A stretch of DNA of 64,000 nucleotides from Symbiodinium natans (lineage: Eukaryota; Sar; Dinophyceae; Suessiales; Symbiodiniaceae), in assembly GCA_905221605.1 (NCBI GenBank), contig CAJNDS010002372.1, forward strand, positions 126,001 to 190,000, read 5' to 3'. How positions within the stretch are numbered: the first letter of the stretch is position 1; each line of letters starts with the position of its first letter. A program made the position numbers and the translations under genes. The notes below the pieces were generated by a model that ran no database searches, was not told where the DNA came from, and saw only the letters and a list, made by a program, of their open reading frames with translations. Below are positions 41,910 through 52,199 of this stretch, one piece after another.

Positions 41910-44900
41910 AAGAATTGCTTCAAGAATTTGAACTTGTCCATGATGAGCATGATCCTCTTGCAGATATGGTTTCCGAGCATGAAGATGAAAGAGAAGAAGT
42001 TCCTGAAGAAGCAAAGATGGATCGAGAAAGCAGACCAGACTTTGAATGTGTTGGTTCACCAAGCAAGATTCCAAGAACAAGAGTTGAGCTTCCCAGGTTT
42101 GGACCTGGAGCATCGTCTTCGGTGATGAGAGCAGAAAGAATGCCCGACAATGATGAGAGGTCGGACGAAGAAGAAGATTGCTTTGCAGGCAGTGAAGCTG
42201 GTGACTTTGAGACAGAAGATGAATGGAGCGATGAAGAACAACAAGAAGAAGTTCAAGTCCTTCCAGAAAGTTTCTTCTCAGAGGAAGCAGGACCTCCTCA
42301 ACTCGCAGAAGAAGACCTCGAGATCTTTGACGATGCCGCAGCAGGAAAAGAAGTTTCCAGATTGACAAAGATGGGTGTCATAGAAGAGGTGCCCATGGAG
42401 CAAGAAGAGAACAAAGAAGTTGTTTGGTTGACAACAAAGCTGGTTTTCGACTGGAGATTTCGGGAGTCAGAAATCGTCATCTGCGAGAACGAGATCCCTG
42501 AAGGGCAACAAGAAGTTCCTCATGAAGCCCTGAAGCCACGAAGATGTTGGCAGAGAAGAGCAAGGCTGGTAGCAAGAGAGTATAACAACTCGAAGCGAGA
42601 AGATGTGTTCAGCCCAGCTACCTCTCCGTCGTTGACGAAGCTGATTCCAATTTTGGCATTGGCAAATCGATGGAGTATTTGGTCGCTTGACATCAAAGAT
42701 GCATTTTTGCAGGTTCCCCAGAAGAGACCTGTACACTGCAAGATTCCACGAGGAAAAGGAAGTCAAGCAGTACACGGAATGGAAGCCAAATGCTGGCGTC
42801 TTGGTCGTGTCCTTCCTGGACAAAGAGATGCTAGTCTTCTGTGGAGCGAATTTTGTGCAGAACTTTTGCAACAAGAAGGCTATGAGAAAAGCATCGCGAA
42901 CCCAGCGTTGTTTCGCTTGATCAAGAACGGCAAGGTCGTATCCGTTTGCATCGTACATGTCGATGACCTTCAAGTAACAGGAAAAGCAACAGTGGTGAAG
43001 CCCGTTCTCGAAGCTTTAGCGAAGAAGGTGAAGCTACAAGTAGAAGGACCTTTTCTGACAGAAGAAGATTACCGCAATGGATTTTCCAAGCAGTCTGTGC
43101 GTTTTCTCAAGAGAAGGTATAGCTATGAAGACGGAAAGTTGTTTGTCCGCCCTGACACCAAGTATGTCACCAAGCTCCTTGAAAAGCTACGCCTTGGATC
43201 GAGAAGAGAGAAAGCTACCCCTGCAGCAGGAAATGTGCAGAACACCGATGAGACAAAAGAGCTGGACGAGAACAAGAAGAATGTGTACCGAAGTTGTGTC
43301 GGTATACTGCTATATCTTGCCCAAGATCGTCCTGACATCCAGTATGCAGTCCGAAATTTGGCAACTGGAATGAAGGCTCCTACGCAGAAGAAGCAGAAAG
43401 AGCTCGAGCATTGCGCGTTGTATCTGAAGAAGACTGCAGGCTATGCGGTTTGCTACACAGCAGGGAGACCTGGAACGGCAACCTTGCAAAGAAACAAGAA
43501 TTTGGAGCAAGATTCCGAGAATGAGAACGAGAAGAGCATCGAGAGTGGCAGTCACCTGGTCGAAGTATTTTCTGACGCCGACTGGGCCGGCAACAAGAGC
43601 AGCCGGAAATCTGTATCAGGAGGAGTCATCTTCCTGGACGGCCAGTATGCGTTTTCTTACTCAAGAACGCAGAAAACTGTGGCACTTTCCAGTGGCGAGT
43701 CCGAGTACTACGCACTCACTGGTGCTGTCGCAGAAGGAATTGGCATTCGAGAAGCCGTAGAGTTCCTTTCTGGCAAAGCAGCGCGAATGAAGGCGTACAC
43801 AGACAGCAGTGCAGCACGTGGCATTGTGCATCGGCAAGGTGTTGGTCGTATCAAGCACTTAGCAACGAGAATGCTCTGGTTGCAAGAAGTTACCAGAAAC
43901 GGCCTATGCAGCGTGAAGGCAGTGAGCACTGTTTTCAACCCTGCCGACTTAGGGACCAAGCCCCTCAACGCATCGAGAATGAAGCTACTTTTGAACATCC
44001 TTCAAGTTCATGATGATCGAGAAGCAATCGGTCGTGAAGAACGAATGGCCGCAAAGAGCACAGCTACAGTCAGAAGATTGACAAAGGTATCCGGAAGCAG
44101 ACTTGGTTTGACGTTATTGTCAGCTTTTGGTTTTGCAGTTGAATCTGCAGGTCAGCAAGAAGGAGATTTTGTAGCACGAAGATATTTTTGCATGCAGCTG
44201 ATGAGTTTTGTGTTTGGTCCGTTTTCTACAGCTCAAGAGCCACCTCAAGAACTTCAAGAAGTTGAACAAGAAGTTTTACATGGTCAAAGCAGCAACAGCA
44301 GCATGAAGTTTTCACACGTTTTCACGAGCATGCCTGAGCTTGAGATGTTGATGCCCGTGTGCATGGCTGTGATTGTTGTTCTGGTGACAATCATTGTCTA
44401 CTTGGCAGTGAACCAGAAGAAAGAGAAGAAGGGTGAGAAAGAAGAGAAGCCCAAAGAAAAGAAGCCTGAAGGTGAAGTCACAAAGAAGAAAGAAGAAGAA
44501 GACAAAGAGAAGAGCTCGCAAGGTGTCCTCGAAGACGACGAGACCGTGAAGATGAAGTTCGACGAGCTGATCGCGAAGATGGAGAAGCAAGAACGTGCCT
44601 TGGAGAAAGAAAAGTTGAAGAGAGAAGAAGCAGAAGAGAAGGCGAAGGAAGCAGAAGAAGATCGTGACCAAGCATTTGTTATGAAGGCAAAGGTGGTTGC
44701 GAAGTTCAGTGAAGCTGAAGCAGAGAAGAAAGCTTTGGAGAAAGAGAAGGAAGAGTTAGAGAAGCAGAAAGAAGCGTACAAGCAAGATGCCAAAGAGGTG
44801 AGAGAGCAGTTGAAGAAGGACTACGACATGATCACGAAGCACATGAAGAAAGAAGCAGAGGAGAGAAAGAGAGAAGCAGAAGAGCTAGAAGCAGCAGAAC

Positions 44901-46285
44901 AAAGAAGAGAGGAGGAAGACAAGATCAATGCAGAGATCAGGAAAGCCAACGAGGAGAAGATTGAAGCAGCAGAACGACAAAAGAGGAAAGAGGAGACAGA
45001 CAAGAAAGCCGAAGCAATGAGACAAAAGGAGCAGGCAAAGAAGGCCCAGGAGGAGAAAGATGCCCAGGAGAAGGCAGCACAGGAAAGGAAAGCACAGGAG
45101 GAGAAGGAAGCACAGGAAAGGAAAGCACAGGAGGAGAAGGAAGCACAGGAAAGGAAAGCACAAGAGGAGAAGAAGAAGGCAAAGGAGAAGAAGGCACAAG
45201 AGGAGAAAGAAGCACAAGAAAGGAAGGCCCAAGAGGAGAAGGAAGCACAAGAGAGGAAAGCACAGGAGGAGAAGGAAGCACAGGAAAGGAAAGCACAAGA
45301 GGAGAAGGAAGCACAGGAGAAGGAAGATGAAAGGAACGAGGCAATCGCGAAGGAGAAGGTGAAGAAGCAAAGAGCAAAGTTAGAGGCCTATGAGGAAATG
45401 AGAAGAAAGGAGCAGGAAGCCCAAGAAGCGACGAAGGAAGAGAAGGAGAAGGCAAAGAAGGAGTTGAAGGAAGCACAGGAACGAAAGACACAAGCGGAGA
45501 TTGAGGCAGAGAAGGAAAGAGCAGGAATGAAGGAGATTGAAGTCGTTGAAGTTGAAGATTCAGGATCTGAAGATGAAAAGCCCACACTAGGAGCAGAAGG
45601 AAAGAAGGATGCAGAAGGCAATGTGTGGCAGATCCACAAAGGAGCATTGTGGGTCAGGATCAAAGGCCAGTGGTATGATCCAAACTGGTGGACAAAGAAA
45701 GGATACACGCCACCGCCCGACGTTGCAGAGTCGAGCGAAGAAGGAAAAGAAGAAGGAGGAGCAGCAGGAACAGAAGAAGAGAGAAAGGAGAAAGAAGAAG
45801 AGCAGTACCGAGAACCACCGCAGAGAGGAGAGAAAGGTAGCAAGAACACAAAGGGCAAATGGAATGTGGTCACGTTTACAGATTGTGGTTGGATCTGGGA
45901 GTATTGCAAAGACACGAATGAGTATCGAGCAGTTCGGCTCGATCAGAAAGGATCAGCGCAGGTGAAAGGAGCGCGAATCAAAGGTGCCGAAGACTGGAAC
46001 CTCGTGACGAAGCACTTCAAGAAGACAGGAAGGTGGGAGAGCCCCACAGAAATAAGAAGAGAGAGAGATGAGCCGCAGCAGCAAGAAGGACGAGGCCGAA
46101 GAGAACGAGAGCAAGAAGACTGGCAGCAAGAAAGTTGGCACCAGCAGCAGGACTGGTACGCCGACGACGGTTGGAGCCAGAGCTACTGGGAGCCAGACTA
46201 CGCCTACTACCACTACGCCCCGAAAGGGAAGTACCAAGGCAAAGGGAAATGGAAGTATGGTGGTGGTGGCAAGAAAGGCTGGTAA
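41910..46285 (+). CDS. Ty1/copia pol (RT-RNase H) with transmembrane/coiled-coil C-terminal extension, 5' truncated by gap
   Basis: After an acidic linker the RT shows RARLVAREY, FSPATSPSLTKLI, WSLDIKDAFLQVP and IVHVDDLQV (copia VDD form). RNase H shows VFSDADWAG, SSGESEYYA, YTDSSAARG, KHLATRMLWLQE and ADLGTKPL. Gag, protease and integrase are absent, lost in or before the gap. The frame does not stop after RNase H: about 130 residues later comes the hydrophobic segment LMPVCMAVIVVLVTIIVYLA (about 44350-44410), then some 380 residues of Lys/Glu coiled coil with KAQEEKEAQER repeats, then Trp modules (VRIKGQWYDPNWW, CGWIWEYCKDTNEYR) and a Gly/Lys/Tyr/Trp tail. The extension is env-like in position only; its function is unknown. 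Confidence 0.85.
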
Positions 46286-47130
46286 GAAGAAGAAGCCAGC
46301 AAGAAGCATCGAGAAGGGTGACGACTGAACGCAGCGTGAAGCATGTATAGATTTTCTGAAGCTGTGTACATAGAAGTTCGAGCACCCCGAACATTGCACG
46401 AAGTACAAAGTAGGTACAACGAATGTTTTTGAATAAGCAAGGACCCCAATACGCCTTGTGATATTCACACGAGTTTCACCAAGAAGAAAGTAGTTTCACG
46501 AAGAGTTTCACGAAGCAGGACTAGGAGTGTAAGGTGCAGCCAGGTAGAGGCAAGAACAGTTGAAGAAAGAAGATGGTTAGGTAAAAGAGAAGACCACACA
46601 AGAGCCATAGGCTGGCCACAGGGCTGAGACTCACAAGATGAGGACTCTAAGACAAGCCCGTGTAACTAGAAATTCGAGGTTAGGAGTTTATGCATGTTTC
46701 AAGAAACAAAGCAGAAAGAACTGGGTAAAAGACCTTGGACTAGAGGAGACGAATGTCCCCAGTTCAGTACACTTGAAGTCCGAAACAGCTCTTCGTCTTT
46801 TGGCACAGCAGTGAGAATCACTGCAGGAAAGAGAACGCCCTAAAGCCTTCGATCTGTTCCGAGGCGGGGTGTTAAGTGTACAGCATGTATCCAGGTACAG
46901 TGAATGGGTGCAGTAGGAAAGACACCAAATGCCCTAAGGCATGTTGAGTCTGAGCAGAACGAGTTTGACACCGGAGGCTTAGGCTCAAGAGTCGAAAGCG
47001 AGAAAAGTTGTTTTGCCTTTAGAGCGTGGTAGGAAAAGTGAGCCATGATGTTTACCACGTTTTTCAACATGCAGTCTCACAGTGCTCGCTCCGCCTCGTT
47101 GCAAATCTGAAATTTTGAAACTTTTAAATC
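46286..47130. other. 3' flank of the copia element
   Basis: Contains a run of GAGTTTCACNAAG words at 46470-46520 and purine-rich stretches (46540-46580). A 3' LTR would be expected here, but with the 5' part missing I cannot recognise one. Confidence 0.4.
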
Positions 47131-47470
47131 TGCACGGGTGAACTCTGGCCCCTAGGGCTTTGTAGGAATTTTAGCTCCTGAGACTCTGTAAAGAAATCTT
47201 GGTCCCCGATACTCTGTGAAACAAATATAGCACCTGGCACACTGCAGGAAATCGGGCATCCGAAGTCTGTCCTAGTGGACCTTGCCACGCTAACAATCTG
47301 GATTGCTTATTCTTTTGTATTGAGTGGTTCTGTCTGTCTGACGTGTACACTTTAAAACTCTGTACGCCGAGCCCTGGCGGCTGAGACTTTGTAAGATCCC
47401 TGAGCCCTGGGACATTGTAGGAATTGGAACCCCTGTGACCCTGGGAGTTCGGGTGCCATTTTATATTTTG
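47131..47470. repeat. Degenerate ~28-bp tandem repeat
   Basis: The unit resembles GCTCCTGAGACTCTGTAAGA plus about eight bases. At least five copies lie at 47135-47275 and four more at 47350-47460, strongly diverged. Confidence 0.65.
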
Positions 47471-47521
47471 ACGCAACCTGAAACATGTAGACTGTCATGA
47501 ATTTCAAGCTTTCAAGAAGGC

Positions 47522-47562
47522 ATATATATATATATATATACATATACATATCTACATATATG
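47522..47562. repeat. AT/CATATA microsatellite
   Basis: About nine AT units followed by ACATATACATATCTACATATAT-type sequence. Confidence 0.9.
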
Positions 47563-48061
47563 GTTTAAGTTTTAACAGTTAAATTTAAGAACGCCAGTTA
47601 ATTTTTAAAGAGAGCTGTGGTCGTCTCATTGATCCGCACACGTGCAGGAGCTGCAGTTGTAAAGTAGGATTAACCGGAGCTGGAGCTCGGTTTCAGAGTC
47701 TGCCGAAGCCTGTATGTAGGCATAAACTAGAAACGTGGAGCTAAAGCTCGAAACTAGAAACTGCAAAACCTTTACCCGTAAACTAGAAACTGACGGGAAT
47801 AATTATAGCGTCAACACACGGACTGCAGGCCCTGTAGCAGAAAACCCACTAAGCTGTTCGCACATTTTGAAGTCGATCGCTGGGAGAAACTGCTGAGACC
47901 GGATTACGCAAGCGCTTCCGTCAGGAAGAAACTGCCAAGGACAAAGAAACGGACGTAAAAGCTCAACAAAAGGCAAGCTGGCAATTCACTGGCGGTACCA
48001 GTGCCTGTATTTACAGGTCTTGCGCTTGCACCCACCCGGCCGGCTCTCGTGCCAGCACCAC
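47563..48061. other. Stretch without a gene
   Basis: A small run of AAACTAGAAAC words at 47726-47790 is the only structure seen. Confidence 0.4.
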
Positions 48062-48290
48062 GCCATCTCCTGCTACGAACTGAACACATGTCTAGCAATA
48101 CCAAGAAAAAATTAGCTGTTCTCCTTCGTGTCGTCGCCTTCCCAACTTCCCCAGGCATCCTGTCGTGCAACTTCATAACTATCCATCTCCTGCTGCGAAC
48201 TGAACACATGTCTCGCAATGCCAAGAAAAAAAAGGTTCTCCTTCGTGTCGTCGCCTTTCCAACTTCCCCACGCTTCCTGTCGTACATCAC
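48062..48290. repeat. ~119-bp tandem duplication
   Basis: CCATCTCCTGCTACGAACTG at 48062 and CCATCTCCTGCTGCGAACTG at 48181 begin two copies that stay aligned for about 110 bases (GTTCTCCTTCGTGTCGTCGC in both). The open frames over it are not recognised. Confidence 0.85.
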
Positions 48291-49299
48291 TATGTATGTG
48301 GCATTGAAATAACATGTCGACGTTCTTATTGAGACTGTATCCGAATGGCATTGTTACAGCAGCAGTTCTCCTCTTCGTCTTCTTCTGCGTGCTCCGGCGG
48401 GGTCTTCGGCACTGCCCAAGCGTTGGAGTGGCCACTGAAGCCTGAAACTTCAACCGAGATAATCATATATGAAAATTTAAAGCGAACAATTGCAAATAAG
48501 ATTCCCACGAATCTTCTTGGATGCGGGCTCTGATGACGTCGCCTGATTTCGTGCACATTGTTGTATCTTGGAAACCATGAGTTTGGCGCAACATTGATTA
48601 TTTTGGGCACTCAGGATTGCAAGAACTGCAGAAGTACATCTTATGAGTATTTTGCATGCTGCGCAATGCCAATAGCTGGGATTCCTCATCGGCACGAGAT
48701 GCCGCCGCAGCCTCCTTGCACAGAGCAGACAAGCCCATACGCCTTGTACTTCTACGACAACTGAAACATCAGGCCTGCGCCTTCTTCACCCAGCGCGTCC
48801 ACATGAGGAGAACTCCCTGAGGGAGCGCCACTGAGCAATAGCTCTGGGACCTGCGATCATCATTTTTTCTGCTTCCTACATTTACGCGTCTCTAAATCAC
48901 TGCACGAGTCCTGACTGCGTCTCGGATCTCTTCCAGGCTCGGCAAGATCAATCTCTCAGCTGCCTGTATTGCTGGTATGTTTCAAGTCGTGTGTTTGCTT
49001 CAAACAAGAACTAGACAAGTCATCGGTCACACACTCATGAAACACAAAAGAAGAAACCTCTGCCATCGAATACGGGATTTCTCTGACCGACGCAGCCGTG
49101 ACCTGCAATTGTCTTTACGCTTAATATTCTGAAACATGCATGCTACACAAAAATAAAATCTAAGCGCTGCGCCCAACTGTCATTGTCGAGCTTGCTGACC
49201 CAGGTGGGCAGGGCCGCACTCATACCGCCTTTGGCGAGATAGATGCATGGCTGACCAACCTGCATGGTGCCCGGAAAGAAAAGTGAGGCCGGCTTGAGC
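48291..49299. other. Stretch without a recognised gene
   Basis: Unique DNA leading into the satellite cluster. Short open frames on both strands have no family signature. Confidence 0.4.
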
Positions 49300-49720
49300 A
49301 AAAACCTGTCCGGTCGCTATACATTGTCCAGGAATTGCTTGCCGTGGCGCTATCCGTCAAGCAATAAGTTGTCCCTATATTCAAACTGCGCAGGCAAATT
49401 GTCCAGAACTGCCTTGCCTTGACATTATCCGTTAGGGCAAACAGTCCACGAGCTACGCGCTCAGGATTTGCAGACAATTTCAGTCGGCCATTGCTGCTCT
49501 GACGCTATCCGTCAATAGAAATATTCCGGGCGCTATACGCCAAGACTGCGAAAGTATTTCGTCGATGCTGCCCTGACGCTATCCGTCCGGGTAAATAATC
49601 CCGGCGCTATGCACCCAAGAATGTGACAGCCGCTTGTCTAAGAAGTGCTGCCCTGACGCTATCCGTCAGGGCATACAGTCCCGGCGCTATGCACTCAGGA
49701 CTTCCACATCTACCTTGCTT
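49300..49720. repeat. Old, diverged copies of the 80-bp hairpin satellite
   Basis: About five degenerate units (CTGACGCTATCCGTC core, then CGGCGCTATGCACTCAGGA) with identity to the 51.1-51.6 kb array rising from left to right. Confidence 0.75.
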
Positions 49721-50082
49721 GCGCGGGTCAACACCCCAACTCCGGGTTTTGAAAGGATTTCAGTTGGGGATCTGAAAATTACCCCCCAACCTGGGAAATC
49801 AGCCGGCTGAAATCCTTGGTTAAAGGGATGCGAAGGGCATAAAATGCCTTAAAAGGAATGCGCACAAACAACGAGGGGCATATCATCTCATTGTTTGTGT
49901 GAAATTATAGAATAAGATATAATGTTTCCAAATCCTTTATATCTTCAAGTCAATTGATGTTTTCGGGAAGGTTCCGCAGAAGCACCCAAGTACCCAGAAC
50001 TAGGTGCCTCTCATAAACTCCGCAAAATCCGTGACGCCCACGGTCTCCTAGAGCAAGGTGTCAAAATGCAGAATTTGGGGAG
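49721..50082. other. Unique spacer within the satellite cluster
   Basis: AT-rich middle (49850-49950) and no repeat unit or gene seen. Confidence 0.5.
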
Positions 50083-51126
50083 TTAAAAAGCCTAAAAAAC
50101 TGAAATCTGGCACTGGGCAGGTCCTGGAAGCAGTAATGGGACCCAAAAAGCTCAAAACTGGCACCGGGCAGGTCCTGGAAGCAGTTAAGGGACCGAAAAA
50201 GCTCAAAACTGTCACTGGGCAGGTCCTGGAAGCAGTTAATGGACCAAAAGCTCAAAACTGACACTGGGCAGGTCCTGGAAGCAGTTAAGGGGCCCAAAAC
50301 GCTCAAAACTGGCACTGGGCAGGTCCTGGAAGCAGTTAAGGGGCCAAAAGCTCAGGGGCCAAAAGCTCAAAACTGGCACTGGGCAGGTCCTGGAAGCAGT
50401 TAAGGGGCCAAAAGCTCAAAACTGGCACTGGGCAGGTCCTGGAAGCAGTTAAGGGGCCAAAAGCTCAAAACTGGCACTGGGCAGGTCCTGGAAGCAGTTA
50501 AGGGGCCAAAAGCTCAAAACTGGCACTGGGCAGGTCCTGGAAGCAGTTAAGGGGCCAAAAGCTCAAAACTGGCACTGGGCAGGTCCTGGAAGCAGTTAAT
50601 GGACCTGAAAAAGACCTGAAAAGCTCGGAACTGGCACTGGGCAGGTCCTGGAAGCAGTTAAGGAGCCCAAAACGCTCAAAACTGGCACTGGGCAGGTCCT
50701 GGAAGCAGTTAAGGGGCCCAAAACGCTCAAAACTGGCACTGGGCAGGTCCTGGAAGCAGTTAAGGGGCCAAAACTGGCACTGGGCAGGTCCTGGAAGCAG
50801 TTAAGGGGCCAAAAGCTCAAAACTGGCACTGGGCAGGTCCTGGAAGCAGTTAATGGACCAAAAGCTCAAAACTGGCCCTGGGCAGGTCCTGGAAGCAGTT
50901 AATGGACCTGAAAAGCTCGGACCTGGCACTGGGCAGGTCCTGGAAGCAGTTAATGGACCTGAAAAGCTCGGAACTGGCACTGGGCAGGTCCTGGAAGCAG
51001 CTAAGCGACCCAAAAACCTCAAAACTGGCAATTAAGGGACCCAAAACGCTCAAAACTGGTACTGGGCAGGTCCTGGAAGCAGTTAAGGGACTCAAAACGC
51101 TCAAAACTAGCACTGGGCAGGTCCTA
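50083..51126. repeat. ~51-bp satellite array, about 20 copies
   Basis: The core GGGCAGGTCCTGGAAGCAGT recurs about every 46-54 bases, followed by TTAAGGGGCCAAAAGCTCAA variants. Open frames across it are by-products of a period often divisible by three. Confidence 0.95.
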
Positions 51127-51620
51127 CCGTCAGGGCAAACAGCCCCGGCGCTATGCACTGAGGACTTCCACCGCATTCCGGCTGGTAATTGCTGCCCTGA
51201 CGCTATCCGTCAGGGCAAACAGTCCCGGCGCTATGCACTCAGGACTTGCACAGGATTCCGGCTGGTAATTGCTGCCCTGACGCTATCCGTCAGGGCAAAC
51301 AGTCCCGGCGCTATGCACTCAGGACTTGCACAGGATTCCGGCTGGTAATTGCTGCCCTGACGCTATCCGTCAGGGCAAACAGTCCCGGCGCTATGCACTC
51401 AGGACTTGCACAGGATTCCGGTTGGTAATTGCTGCCCTGACGCTATCCGTCAGGGCAAACAGTCCCGGCGCTATGCACTCAGGACTTCCACAGCATTCCG
51501 CTTGGTAATTGCTGCCCTGACGCTATCCGTCAGGGCAAACAGTCCCGGCGCTATGCACTCAGGACTTCCACAGCATTCCGGCTGGTAATTGCTGCCCTGA
51601 CGCTATCCGTCAGGGCAAAC
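51127..51620. repeat. 80-bp hairpin satellite, six near-identical units
   Basis: Period exactly 80 bases (identical 14-mers at 51127 and 51607 are 480 apart). Each unit contains TGCCCTGACG-CTATC-CGTCAGGGCA, a perfect 10-bp stem with a five-base loop. The array starts and stops at the same phase, in the 3' arm of the hairpin. Confidence 0.95.
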
Positions 51621-52190
51621 GCCAAGGGGATCCCGGCAAATTTTGACCGGCAAAGTTGTTCCTACCCTGTTCAGTTTTGTTTGGTGTTTGCCGGACTTTT
51701 GCAGGGCGCCAAGAGGATTCCGGCAAATTTTGACCGGCAAAGTTGTTCCTACCCTTTTCCGTTTTGTTTGGTATTTGCAGGGTTTTTGCGGGGCGCCAAG
51801 GGGATCCCGGCAAATTTTGACCGGCAAAGTTGTTCCTACCCTGATCAGTTTTGTTTGGTGTTTGCCGGACTTTTGCAGGGCGCCAAGAGGATTCCGGCAA
51901 ATTTTGACCGGCAAAGTTGTTCCTACCCTTTTCCGTTTTGTTTGGTATTTGCAGGGTTTTTGCGGGGCGCCAAGGGGATCCCGGCAAATTTTGACCGGCA
52001 AAGTTGTTCCTACCCTGTTCAGTTTTGTTTGGTGTTTGCCGGACTTTTGCAGGGCGCCAAGAGGATTCCGGCAAATTTTGACCGGCAAAGTTGTTCCTAC
52101 CCTTTTCCGTTTTGTTTGGTATTTGCAGGGTTTTTGCGGGGCGCCAAGGGGATCTCGGCAAATTTTGACCGGCAAAGTTGGTTTTTATTT
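51621..52190. repeat. 87-bp satellite in alternating A-B dimers (174 bp)
   Basis: GCCAAG-starts at 51621, 51708, 51795, 51882, 51969, 52056 and 52143, all 87 apart. Odd and even units are two distinct versions (GGGATCCCGGC with TTTGCCGGAC versus AGGATTCCGGC with ATTTGCAGGG), so the higher-order unit is 174 bp. Four frames are open because 87 is divisible by three; not genes. Confidence 0.95.
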
Positions 52191-52199
52191 TTCCGTTTT

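Noticed and set aside
44312-45647. Leu/Phe/Ser-rich minus-strand frames resembling membrane proteins
   Set aside because: They are the antisense of the Lys/Glu coiled-coil codons of the copia frame.
51127-51620. CRISPR-like array because of repeated palindromes
   Set aside because: There are no variable spacers; the full 80-bp unit is repeated, as in a satellite, in a eukaryotic setting.
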